Below, piece by piece: positions 7,817 through 18,008 of a DNA stretch of 22,558 bases. The position numbers and the translations under genes are program-made. Every line of letters starts with the position of its first letter. Positions within the stretch are counted from its first letter, which is position 1. Source of the DNA: Pleurobrachia bachei (taxonomy: Eukaryota; Ctenophora; Tentaculata; Cydippida; Pleurobrachiidae); NCBI GenBank assembly GCA_000695325.1, contig AVPN01000633.1, forward strand, positions 19,829 through 42,386, in the 5' to 3' direction. Below the pieces are notes generated by a model. The model was not told the origin of the DNA. It saw only the letters and a program-made list of their open reading frames with translations, and made no database searches.

Positions 7817-9169
7817 TTAGAACCCTAAGATAGTGTTTCTAAACTCGTTAAAGTCGATGTTGCCGTCCCCGGAGGCGTCTACTTCGTTCAGCAGAGATAG
7901 CACTTCGTCCTCAGTCATATAGACCCCTGCCAAGTTCATTGCCTGGGGGAGGGGAGGAGCATTCATTGTATAGGGGAGGATTTATAGTCCCTGGCAAATG
8001 ACTAAGGCGGTCCAAGGGGTCCCGCCGCGCAATTTTTGCCGCTATTCTTGCAAATTTAGTCCGACCAATGTGTTCCAATATCTAAAACCAACCCAGCCGC
8101 ACACCGTGTATAGTTGGAATAGGCTTTATCTCCCGTTTCCTGTTTGCTAGACCCCTGAAACTACCGGTAACGCGCATAATGAACCGCCTTAGTCATTTGG
8201 CACGGACTATAGTTCATTGATTTAGTTCATTGTGATAAAGGTGATAACAGTTGCCATAGTGATAGGGTGATACTGCAGTGATAAGGGTGATATAATTACA
8301 TTGGCTAGATCCTTGGCGGTGATGACTTTATCCCCCTGTGAGTCTCCCTGTGAGTTTTCCACTACACTGGAACATAGGTGGGTAAATGATTCCTCTACCT
8401 CGTCCCCTGTATACCTGAATAAATTTTCACACTTCAGAGTCAAGTCAAGTCAAGTGGTCGGTCTCTCCCAATCACTGGGTAAGCTGGTAGTTCTTAGTCC
8501 TAAGCCACTCCTTTATATCAAGGTACTAATCTTACAGCTGTAAGGGGCCCAGCCTTACGTGCAGGCAGCCGAACAAAAGGGGTTTTGAAATGGGGAAAGT
8601 TGATGCTATAACTTACACCTCCCGCATGAAGCCGTCTATAGTGTTCATAAGTTCATCACAGTCAACAGTACCGCCCCCGTCAGAGTCCAGAACGCTGTAC
8701 ATTATCTGAAAATATAGAAAGGTCCAGGAACTGACCGGCACAAGTAAGCAACCAATCACAGCTCGTTATTTAGGTCACGTGACTGGTTATCAGCCAATCA
8801 GGGACCAGTATACTTACATCGAGGTCGTCAGTTGTTGTAACAATTTTCAGATTGTCCACCAAGTTCTTCATTTCCTCCACGTCCAGCTCTCCGCTGCCAT
8901 CTCCATCGTAATCAACAAATAACTTCCGCAACTCCACTATCTGAAATATGGAAATAAACAATAAATCATGGGAGACAATCAATAAGGAATCTAACAGATA
9001 TCAGGAGCTGGAACAAATCAATTTAGAATCATCAACTGGAACGGCTCCGGTCTGAGCGCACTTTCAAATGGGGGTCATACCGCTAAAACCACTAACAACC
9101 CTAAAGCCATTCGTTATTTGAGGTGATTTGATTAACACTAACCTCTTCATCAGTTAGGTTCGATGCCAT
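7817..9169 (-). CDS. Calmodulin-like EF-hand protein, copy B (5 exons, 159 aa)
   Basis: Exons in transcript order: 9143-9169, 8818-8940, 8617-8705, 8300-8414, 7817-7942, with the same splice sites and phases as copy A. The predicted protein is identical to copy A over all 159 residues. I count 14 coding differences, all synonymous: seven in exon 2, three in exon 3, three in exon 4, one in the penultimate codon. The intron before the last exon is longer than in copy A because of the MITE at 7985-8209. Intact frame and splice sites imply both copies are functional or the duplication is recent. Function is as for copy A: EF-hands 1, 2 and 4 are recognisable and hand 3 is degenerate. Confidence 0.93.
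7985..8209. mobile_element. 225-bp MITE with TA target duplication, in EF-hand intron (copy B)
   Basis: The left end TAGTCCCTGGCAAATGACTA pairs with the right end TAGTCATTTGGCACGGACTA, with mismatches. TA flanks it at 7983-7984 and 8210-8211, and copy A has the single TA uninterrupted in GGATTTAGTTTATTG. This is a clean insertion into the last EF-hand intron. The TA target is consistent with a Tc1/mariner-type mobiliser. No coding capacity. Confidence 0.92.
8725..8811 (-). mobile_element. hAT-like MITE family 1 forming most of an EF-hand intron (copy B)
   Basis: Duplicate of 5826-5912. The right end here is CGGTCAGTTCCTG, closer to the full-length element. The donor and acceptor flanks are the same as in copy A. 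Confidence 0.9.
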
Positions 9170-9747
9170 GATAGAAACGTGTCACACCATTCATCCGCGG
9201 ATATATTCACACTACAATATTGTCATGTTAGACAGGATAAGTATCGGATTATTGTTTATGGACCGCATGATATTAATTTGTAGAGATGGTATATATCTTT
9301 TCGGGTGGGTAAATATGGACGAAATGAAAATACGGTGGTTGATTAATGGCAACACATGAAGTATGAACTCTACATCTATAATATACTCATAAGTTCTATA
9401 CTAGCTCGACTACCATAGTACCATATGTATCATAATTCTAGCTATCGATCGTAACTAAACGGCAGACAACTCGACATTGGAAAATGATAAACAATATGAT
9501 CAGCGGTAACGTAGGATAATTATAGCTGTATGTATAACTATTGCAATATATTGACCGGAAAAAGCAAACTTAAGAATCCATGCGGTTGACTGATTGCCGG
9601 TAATTTTCCGTCCGATCGGCATCATGATTGCCTGGTAATTATACTAGAAAATGCCCGATTCGAAAGAGAAAGTGGTTTGTGTTCTCTACTAGATACATGT
9701 GATACTGACGTCAGATCAGTATGCCAGTGCAGAGGAGAAATAATCAG
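9170..9747 (-). promoter_or_regulatory. Presumed EF-hand promoter region (copy B)
   Basis: Upstream region matching 6271-6848 with no difference seen, including the TGACGTCA palindrome at 9706-9713. Promoter assignment is by position only. Confidence 0.4.
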
Positions 9748-9766
9748 AAACTCATTAGCATGAAGT

Positions 9767-9919
9767 AGGAAAACATAAAGAAAGAGTTGGAGAGGTAAAC
9801 AGAGGGAGAGAGGATAGAGAAAGAGTTGGAGAGATATAAACAGAGAGGGAGAGGAAGATAGAGAGACTTAGCCAGATGAGAGAGACAGATAGAATGAAAC
9901 AGAGAGATAGAGGGTGGAG
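9767..9919. repeat. Polypurine (GA-rich) tract, copy B
   Basis: Same tract as 6868-7020. It ends GGGTGGAG immediately before GGTAGTATGAAAG, where copy B leaves the duplication and enters the TGGCGCCA cluster. Confidence 0.8.
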
Positions 9920-9932
9920 GGTAGTATGAAAG

Positions 9933-10284
9933 ATTAGGTCGTGCGCGCCAAATGGCGCCATATGGCGCCATCAAATTCGCCAAATGGCGCCACGTGGCGA
10001 ATAAATGGCGCCATTTGGCGCCAAAATGTGGCGAATGCACACTATCGCCAAATATCGCCATTTCTGGCGCCAAATCTGGCGCCACGTGGCGCCACGCGGC
10101 GCCACGTGGCGCCAGTGGCGATCGCCATTCGCCAAATATTGGCGACTCTTGGCGGTATCGCCACGTGGCGATGGTACACAGTCTGAAAAAAAACATGCGC
10201 AAAATTGTTATCGCCAAATGGCGCCATTTGGCGCCATTAAGTGATCAGGAGATCAAGTCGCCAAATGGCGCCGTTTGGCGCCAT
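9933..10284. repeat. Cluster of TGGCGCCA palindromes
   Basis: About 350 bp with 12 exact copies of the 8-base palindrome TGGCGCCA, near-copies such as CGGCGCCA and TGGCGCCG, and many GGCGA or TCGCC half-sites, usually with flanking AAT or ATT. Because the motif is self-complementary, overlapping open frames rich in Ala, Pro, Trp and Arg appear on both strands; I treat these as by-products. The first ~40 bases, with the preceding GGTAGTATGAAAG, recur exactly at the centre of the 3.2-kb palindrome. The motif contains TTTGGCGC, close to the E2F consensus. Identity unknown; a satellite, a complex MITE or a binding platform are all possible. Confidence 0.85.
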
Positions 10285-10286
10285 CC

Positions 10287-10920
10287 AGAGCTCTTTACAG
10301 GAACTTTAGACGCTTCGGTCTTTCGGTTAAACTACAGGTAATTAGATCATGAACATAAATGCCAATAAATTTCCTTAGATCAACTTGATCATCAAAAAAC
10401 GGAATTTTTCATTATTTTCACAAATTAGAATGAAACGAGGCCTCCGTCATTGGTGATAAATTTAAACTCTTGCACTCCCTCTTTATAATTGCTCTCACCT
10501 GCTTTCCCTCTCACACACACATGCAGCACTAATTATATATATGTAATGACCCCCTGTAATGATCCTGGATGAGACCTCAGCTTTATTAATTATAGATTCA
10601 CCCAGAGCTCTTTACAGGAACTTTAGACGCTTCGGTCTTTCGGTTAAACTACAGGTAATTAGATCATGAACATAAATGCCAATAAATTTCCTTAGATCAA
10701 CTTGATCATCAAAAAACGGAATTTTTCATTATTTTCACAAATTAGAATGAAACGAGGCCTCCGTCATTGGTGATAAATTTAAACTCTTGCACTCCCTCTT
10801 TATAATTGCTCTCACCTGCTTTCCCTCTCACACACACATGCAGCACTAATTATATATATGTAATGACCCCCTGTAATGATCCTGGATGAGACCTCAGCTT
10901 TATTAATTATAGATTCAGCC
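10287..10920. repeat. 317-bp unit in tandem, two copies
   Basis: Unit 10287-10603 is followed by 10604-10920, each beginning AGAGCTCTTTACAGGAAC. They read as the same apart from a difference at the end of the unit (CACCCAG against CAGCCAG). A third start, AGAGCTCTTTATAG, at 10921 diverges at once. The right arm of the large palindrome carries the mirror of one full copy and the beginning of another. Confidence 0.93.
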
Positions 10921-11024
10921 AGAGCTCTTTATAGTCGATCAGACCTCTCTCAAGATCTGTAGACTATTAAGTATTAATAATTCTTGGAAGATTGTACTAC
11001 TCAGTCGGATAATTTTGTATTTTA

Positions 11025-11120
11025 CAGTCGGACCCCGATTTATCGGGTTGACAGGTGGAAGGGCTTAATAGCTTTTCCCGGTAAATTGGGCTAGGGTTCC
11101 AGTAAATCGGGGTCCGACTG
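11025..11120. mobile_element. Pogo-like MITE family 2, left palindrome arm
   Basis: A 96-bp element with long matching ends: CAGTCGGACCCCGATTTA and TAAATCGGGGTCCGACTG are exact reverse complements. TA precedes it; the right flank is CAGTA, so the target duplication is imperfect. It is the best-preserved copy of the family here. Confidence 0.9.
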
Positions 11121-13094
11121 CAGTAGTTATAGTTCTGGGTGTCTTAATGTATGGCTGCATGTAGTTCTGGGTGTCATGGCCAGCAATTTATGACCTCATG
11201 ATTTTATAATTGAACCATGTATGCTTCAAGTATAATATGTTTTCAAGATTATGCTAAAAATATGTAATTTGTTTACCAATTAGTTGTACAACATTTAGCG
11301 CAATTAGTATATTTTCCACTTGGTAGATCCATTATCAGATTAATATTTTGCTACAGTACATGTTTGAACTACTCTGCATGTTTTATAGGAACTGATCTCT
11401 TATTGTCTTATTCACTGCACTCTCTTATATTCAATTCACCACATGATGGCTTCATGTCTACTACTGCAACTTCAGCTTTCCTCTTTTTGTATCCGTTTGT
11501 CTTCTGGTCTATCAGTCTATAAATGCATCTAATGAACGATGTACGTGGGTTATAAACCACAAGGCCTTACAAGGCTAACTGCTGACCAAATGCTTAACTT
11601 AGTCGCGGTATCCGCCATTATATCCACTACAAGCACCACCAAGATGATGCGTACGTGGGTCGTGGGCTATAAAACCCACAATTAGGCCTTGCAAAGATCA
11701 CTAGGCCATTCGTTATTGGTTAAGTGCAGATATCGCGAGCGGTATCTCATTTGTTTTGATGAAACAGATTGATATCTCATTTTAGTTTTGATGAAACAGA
11801 TCATATATCTCGCGCCGATGATATGATGGAAGGTCTTCCTGCACGTGCGAATAAAAATAGCTTATGGAGTTGGAAGTTCGCCTGTAACTTTTGCAATATC
11901 TTACTTCATATCTAACCATCTCTTATATATTGCCTCTAGTTAGCTCTCTAGTTATCTATCCCTTTCTGTCTACCTTCCTTTTCACGAGGTTTCTCTCTTA
12001 TATCTCTCTGTCTGTCCCTATATATTATCTGCTTCTCTCGCTAAATCTTCCCTCTCTCCACCCGGTAGTATGAAAGATTAGGTCGTGCGCGCCAAATGGC
12101 GCCATATGGCGCCATTTGGCGCGCACGACCTAATCTTTCATACTACCGGGTGGAGAGAGGGAAGATTTAGCGAGAGAAGCAGATAATATATAGGGACAGA
12201 CAGAGAGATATAATAGAGAAACCTCGTGAAAAGGAAGGTAGACAGAAAGGGATAGATAACTAGAGAGCTAACTAGAGGCAATATATAAGAGATGGTTAGA
12301 TATGAAGTAAGATATTGCAAAAGTTACAGGCGAACTTCCAACTCCATAAGCTATTTTTATTCGCACGTGCAGGAAGACCTTCCATCATATCATCGGCGCG
12401 AGATATATGATCTGTTTCATCAAAACTAAAATGAGATATCAATCTGTTTCATCAAAACAAATGAGATACCGCTCGCGATATCTGCACTTAACCAATAACG
12501 AATGGCCTAGTGATCTTTGCAAGGCCTAATTGTGGGTTTTATAGCCCACGACCCACGTACGCATCATCTTGGTGGTGCTTGTAGTGGATATAATGGCGGA
12601 TACCGCGACTAAGTTAAGCATTTGGTCAGCAGTTAGCCTTGTAAGGCCTTGTGGTTTATAACCCACGTACATCGTTCATTAGATGCATTTATAAATAGAC
12701 TGATAGACCAGAAGACAAACGGATACAAAAAGAGGAAAGCTGAAGTTGCAGTAGTAGACATGAAGCCATCATGTGGTGAATTGAATATAAGAGAGTGCAG
12801 TGAATAAGACAATAAGAGATCAGTTCCTATAAAACATGCAGAGTAGTTCAAACATGTACTGTAGCAAAATATTAATCTGATAATGGATCTACCAAGTGGA
12901 AAATATACTAATTGCGCTAAATGTTGTACAACTAATTGGTAAACAAATTACATATTTTTAGCATAATCTTGAAAACATATTATACTTGAAGCATACATGG
13001 TTCAATTATAAAATCATGAGGTCATAAATTGCTGGCCATGACACCCAGAACTACATGCAGCCATACATTAAGACACCCAGAACTATAACTACTG

Positions 13095-13190
13095 CAGTCG
13101 GACCCCGATTTACTGGAACCCTAGCCCAATTTACCGGGAAAAGCTATTAAGCCCTTCCACCTGTCAACCCGATAAATCGGGGTCCGACTG
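13095..13190. mobile_element. Pogo-like MITE family 2, right palindrome arm
   Basis: Mirror image of 11025-11120 produced by the large palindrome, not an independent insertion. Confidence 0.9.
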
Positions 13191-13714
13191 TAAAATACAA
13201 AATTATCCGACTGAGTAGTACAATCTTCCAAGAATTATTAATACTTAATAGTCTACAGATCTTGAGAGAGGTCTGATCGACTATAAAGAGCTCTGGCTGA
13301 ATCTATAATTAATAAAGCTGAGGTCTCATCCAGGATCATTACAGGGGGTCATTACATATATATAATTAGTGCTGCATGTGTGTGTGAGAGGGAAAGCAGG
13401 TGAGAGCAATTATAAAGAGGGAGTGCAAGAGTTTAAATTTATCACCAATGACGGAGGCCTCGTTTCATTCTAATTTGTGAAAATAATGAAAAATTCCGTT
13501 TTTTGATGATCAAGTTGATCTAAGGAAATTTATTGGCATTTATGTTCATGATCTAATTACCTGTAGTTTAACCGAAAGACCGAAGCGTCTAAAGTTCCTG
13601 TAAAGAGCTCTGGGTGAATCTATAATTAATAAAGCTGAGGTCTCATCCAGGATCATTACAGCGGGTCATTACATATATATAATTAGTGCTGCATGTGTGT
13701 GTGAGAGGGAAAGC

Positions 13715-16217
13715 AGACCTAGACCTAGACCTAGACCTAGACCTAGACCTAGACCTAGACCTAGACCTAGACCTAGACCTAGACCTAGACCTAGACCTAG
13801 ACCTAGACCTAGACCTAGACCTAGACCTAGACCTAGACCTAGACCTAGACCTAGACCTAGACCTAGACCTAGACCTAGACCTAGACCTAGACCTAGACCT
13901 AGACCTAGACCTAGACCTAGACCTAGACCTAGACCTAGACCTAGACCTAGACCTAGACCTAGACCTAGACCTAGACCTAGACCTAGACCTAGACCTAGAC
14001 CTAGACCTAGACCTAGACCTAGACCTAGACCTAGACCTAGACCTAGACCTAGACCTAGACCTAGACCTAGACCTAGACCTAGACCTAGACCTAGACCTAG
14101 ACCTAGACCTAGACCTAGACCTAGACCTAGACCTAGACCTAGACCTAGACCTAGACCTAGACCTAGACCTAGACCTAGACCTAGACCTAGACCTAGACCT
14201 AGACCTAGACCTAGACCTAGACCTAGACCTAGACCTAGACCTAGACCTAGACCTAGACCTAGACCTAGACCTAGACCTAGACCTAGACCTAGACCTAGAC
14301 CTAGACCTAGACCTAGACCTAGACCTAGACCTAGACCTAGACCTAGACCTAGACCTAGACCTAGACCTAGACCTAGACCTAGACCTAGACCTAGACCTAG
14401 ACCTAGACCTAGACCTAGACCTAGACCTAGACCTAGACCTAGACCTAGACCTAGACCTAGACCTAGACCTAGACCTAGACCTAGACCTAGACCTAGACCT
14501 AGACCTAGACCTAGACCTAGACCTAGACCTAGACCTAGACCTAGACCTAGACCTAGACCTAGACCTAGACCTAGACCTAGACCTAGACCTAGACCTAGAC
14601 CTAGACCTAGACCTAGACCTAGACCTAGACCTAGACCTAGACCTAGACCTAGACCTAGACCTAGACCTAGACCTAGACCTAGACCTAGACCTAGACCTAG
14701 ACCTAGACCTAGACCTAGACCTAGACCTAGACCTAGACCTAGACCTAGACCTAGACCTAGACCTAGACCTAGACCTAGACCTAGACCTAGACCTAGACCT
14801 AGACCTAGACCTAGACCTAGACCTAGACCTAGACCTAGACCTAGACCTAGACCTAGACCTAGACCTAGACCTAGACCTAGACCTAGACCTAGACCTAGAC
14901 CTAGACCTAGACCTAGACCTAGACCTAGACCTAGACCTAGACCTAGACCTAGACCTAGACCTAGACCTAGACCTAGACCTAGACCTAGACCTAGACCTAG
15001 ACCTAGACCTAGACCTAGACCTAGACCTAGACCTAGACCTAGACCTAGACCTAGACCTAGACCTAGACCTAGACCTAGACCTAGACCTAGACCTAGACCT
15101 AGACCTAGACCTAGACCTAGACCTAGACCTAGACCTAGACCTAGACCTAGACCTAGACCTAGACCTAGACCTAGACCTAGACCTAGACCTAGACCTAGAC
15201 CTAGACCTAGACCTAGACCTAGACCTAGACCTAGACCTAGACCTAGACCTAGACCTAGACCTAGACCTAGACCTAGACCTAGACCTAGACCTAGACCTAG
15301 ACCTAGACCTAGACCTAGACCTAGACCTAGACCTAGACCTAGACCTAGACCTAGACCTAGACCTAGACCTAGACCTAGACCTAGACCTAGACCTAGACCT
15401 AGACCTAGACCTAGACCTAGACCTAGACCTAGACCTAGACCTAGACCTAGACCTAGACCTAGACCTAGACCTAGACCTAGACCTAGACCTAGACCTAGAC
15501 CTAGACCTAGACCTAGACCTAGACCTAGACCTAGACCTAGACCTAGACCTAGACCTAGACCTAGACCTAGACCTAGACCTAGACCTAGACCTAGACCTAG
15601 ACCTAGACCTAGACCTAGACCTAGACCTAGACCTAGACCTAGACCTAGACCTAGACCTAGACCTAGACCTAGACCTAGACCTAGACCTAGACCTAGACCT
15701 AGACCTAGACCTAGACCTAGACCTAGACCTAGACCTAGACCTAGACCTAGACCTAGACCTAGACCTAGACCTAGACCTAGACCTAGACCTAGACCTAGAC
15801 CTAGACCTAGACCTAGACCTAGACCTAGACCTAGACCTAGACCTAGACCTAGACCTAGACCTAGACCTAGACCTAGACCTAGACCTAGACCTAGACCTAG
15901 ACCTAGACCTAGACCTAGACCTAGACCTAGACCTAGACCTAGACCTAGACCTAGACCTAGACCTAGACCTAGACCTAGACCTAGACCTAGACCTAGACCT
16001 AGACCTAGACCTAGACCTAGACCTAGACCTAGACCTAGACCTAGACCTAGACCTAGACCTAGACCTAGACCTAGACCTAGACCTAGACCTAGACCTAGAC
16101 CTAGACCTAGACCTAGACCTAGACCTAGACCTAGACCTAGACCTAGACCTAGACCTAGACCTAGACCTAGACCTAGACCTAGACCTAGACCTAGACCTAG
16201 ACCTAGACCTAGACCTA
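13715..16217. repeat. Perfect (AGACCT)n hexamer array, about 417 copies
   Basis: 2503 bases of the hexamer AGACCT (complement AGGTCT, equivalent to TCTAGG) with no substitution or slip that I could find. The three long open frames across it (Asp-Leu, Pro-Arg and Gly-Leu dipeptide repeats) follow mechanically from the hexamer and are not genes. The unit resembles but is not the animal telomere repeat TTAGGG. The left junction cuts the right arm of the large palindrome; the right junction is CCTATAGTGACGTCA. Confidence 0.98.
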
Positions 16218-16564
16218 TAGTGACGTCACCTAGATCAGTATCGTGAGAAGCTGGAGGGATCAGCACAAGCCCCGACCTCACTCAGCCATGTAGGATCAGA
16301 TATTGAAAGCATGTGCCAAAACAGCCACGCCTATTATAATAGCTAGCGCTATACTAATCAAGTAATTGTGATATCTTCTTTTAAACGATCTGTCATAACT
16401 CACCGACCACAAAAAACAACCAAAACGCCTGTTTGAAACTCAGAGTTCACCTGCAGAAGTCCACGTGAAATCTTCTAAAGCAGATAGACATGTGGTTAAC
16501 TGCGGTTTTGACATATCTGATTCTGAAGAAGCTCGGCACATTTGTTGCTACTGAAGTAAACGCG
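16218..16564. other. Unassigned flank of the hexamer array
   Basis: No supported gene. It holds a TGACGTCA palindrome (cAMP-response-element type) at 16221-16228, followed by CCTAGATCAGTAT. This loosely resembles the TGACGTCAGATCAGTAT upstream of each EF-hand gene with the four bases CCTA added, and the added bases create one CCTAGA unit. Confidence 0.4.
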
Positions 16565-16663
16565 CCGACCGACACAAGTAAACAACCAATCAGAACTCGT
16601 TATTCAGGTCACGTATCAGGTCACGTGACTGGTTATCAGCCAATCAGGGACCAGTATTTCCTG
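16565..16663 (-). mobile_element. hAT-like MITE family 1
   Basis: On the minus strand it begins CAGGAAATACTGGTCCC and runs to GTCGGTCGG, with the final TTCCTG lost. The E-box segment is partly duplicated (GGTCACGTATC then GGTCACGTGAC). Confidence 0.85.
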
Positions 16664-17053
16664 ATCATGGTCGCAACAATTCCTGTTATCTCAATATCGA
16701 TCCCAGTTCCAAATACGAATACGAATAAACAAACACTTTAGGGGAATGCAACTGTAATAAATAAACATTTAACTTATAACAGATTCAATAAAATTCAGCT
16801 TCGTGGGCCGTGGCGCCTCCTTTACTCACACACAACTATTATACCACACGATCAATATTATAGTGTCAGTATCTACATATTCTCTGAACGGGCTGGTAAG
16901 CTGGCGTTTAAAAAAATTTATATCATGTGGTGCATCATCGGACGACGCCATATATCGTCTCTGCAGAGCTATCTGAGCTCGTATCACTTCATACCGGTCC
17001 TCATATATTCACAATCACTCATCTTCACTTCACGCTTCTTTACTTCAAAACTG
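16664..17053. other. No recognised feature
   Basis: Includes short GAATAC repeats near 16715 and AT-rich sequence. It may hold the 3' untranslated region of the tentative minus-strand gene ending at 17054. Confidence 0.35.
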
Positions 17054-18008
17054 CTAATGTCCAGGATTCACAAAGTTGAAATAGAAAGCCTCCTCTTCGG
17101 TGTTTGTCGACATAACTCCCGAATCCTGTAAAAATAGTGAAAGTTACACAGCTGTCAATCAATAATACATATGGGGCCTCTGAATAATTTACGATTATCC
17201 CGATATATCACAGTCAAGTGTCAGGCCAATTCTCTAACAGATCACGATTCATTTGCCCTATATATATTACTAGAGAGCCCAGGCAAATCCGCCTCCCACC
17301 TCTTCCTGATCGTCGAGCTGCTTCAAGTTCAGTCCACTGCTCATTCGTCTTCCCTGTTGGAGAGTATATTGAATGGAATGGTCAAATGTCCATGTAGTAA
17401 TGTAAGGTATTTGGGACTTTTCCCTGCCCGGGTGAATAGGATCCTTGTTTTTCCGTGAAATTCAAGTTCGACTAGAAACTTCATATAAGCATAAGGACTC
17501 AGAAATTGAAACTCTTTTCACAAGAGAGGCACTGCATGTACTGTGACAGTACACGTTACAAAGATGCCTATTGGTCCTTAGCAAAAATCAATTTATTGAT
17601 CAAACTATACCCACTACGAATTCAGCTGAGTTTACCCAACGCCTTACGCCTACGTCCCCCTACCAATCGCTACACCGGAATTGACTGTCGGTGGTATGTA
17701 TGGCTCCCAATCTCTCATGATCGCTGCTCAGTGCTCACTGCACCCGTCGCAGAAAAGTAGAAGGGGAGGTGAGAAGTGTTGGGGAAGTATCAAGCCTTGG
17801 AGGGACTGGGATGGTATACTGAAAAGGGGCCAATGCTCAGAAAGGTCATTAATAGGGGGTTAGATCTGCTTCCCCGCCCAGATCTCGACGAAAGAAGACG
17901 GTCTAAAAGAAGAAGAAGGGGGTTAGGGGTAGATTCAGATATCTATCTCACCATGGTGGAGGTAGTGAGGACACCGATTAGTAGCAACAAGATCCGGATT
18001 GACAACAT
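17054..18008 (-). CDS. Tentative small secreted acidic peptide precursor (3 exons)
   Basis: No family recognised. Proposed exons: 17952-18008, 17300-17353, 17054-17125. Exon 1 starts at ATG 18006-18008 and encodes a 19-residue hydrophobic leader (MLSIRILLLLIGVLTTSTM), a good signal-peptide core. It ends at donor GTGAGA. Exon 2 (acceptor CTCTCCAACAG, donor GTGGGA) encodes 18 residues starting GRRMSSGLNLKQ. Exon 3 (acceptor TTTTTACAG) encodes 23 residues, acidic then aromatic (EEEAFYFNF), ending NPGH and stop. All junctions are phase 0, giving 60 residues. GRR is the kind of site used for amidation and cleavage of neuropeptide precursors, but that reading is speculative. The join from exon 1 to exon 2 is the weakest point: further exons may exist between 17354 and 17951, or exon 1 may be chance. 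Confidence 0.35.

Larger units (their letters stand above)
7084..9932. repeat. Tandem segmental duplication, copy B
   Basis: Second copy of the 4484-7033 unit, 299 bp longer. Most of the extra length is a 72-bp MITE with a 9-bp target duplication (7706-7786) and a 225-bp MITE with a TA duplication (7985-8211). The last ~1.05 kb (8885-9932) differs from copy A at only one position that I found, while the gene body is more diverged. Confidence 0.95.
10501..13714. repeat. 3.2-kb near-perfect palindrome, no spacer
   Basis: Left arm 10501-12105, right arm 12106-13714; the axis lies inside GCCATATGGC at 12101-12110. I noticed only three differences: a 4-base insertion in the right arm (near 12690), one substitution in a pyrimidine tract (near 11998) and one near 13662. 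The arms hold no recognisable gene; they contain a pogo-like MITE each and the 317-bp repeats. The right arm stops exactly where the hexamer array starts. It could be a foldback-type element, a recent inverted duplication, or a hairpin-derived sequencing or assembly artefact. Confidence 0.95.

Noticed and set aside
9744-10341. Overlapping open frames on both strands rich in Ala-Pro-Trp-Arg
   Set aside because: They come from the self-complementary TGGCGCCA repeats and adjoining purine tract, appear in several frames at once, and lack splice or start context.
11891-12320. Mirror-image 60-codon frames near the palindrome centre
   Set aside because: Pyrimidine-rich low-complexity sequence, with the two frames being mirror copies; no other evidence of coding.
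13715-16217. Telomere or interstitial telomere
   Set aside because: The unit TCTAGG is not the animal TTAGGG or arthropod TTAGG repeat, and the array lies inside unique sequence on both sides.
13669-16281. Three open frames of 844-870 codons over the hexamer array (Asp-Leu, Pro-Arg, Gly-Leu repeats)
   Set aside because: They follow automatically from a stop-free hexamer repeat; there is no other coding signal or domain.
17680-17770. Extra minus-strand exon beginning MRDWEPYIPP
   Set aside because: Phase does not fit the flanking proposed exons, and the alternative join gives a less plausible reading; left out of the model.
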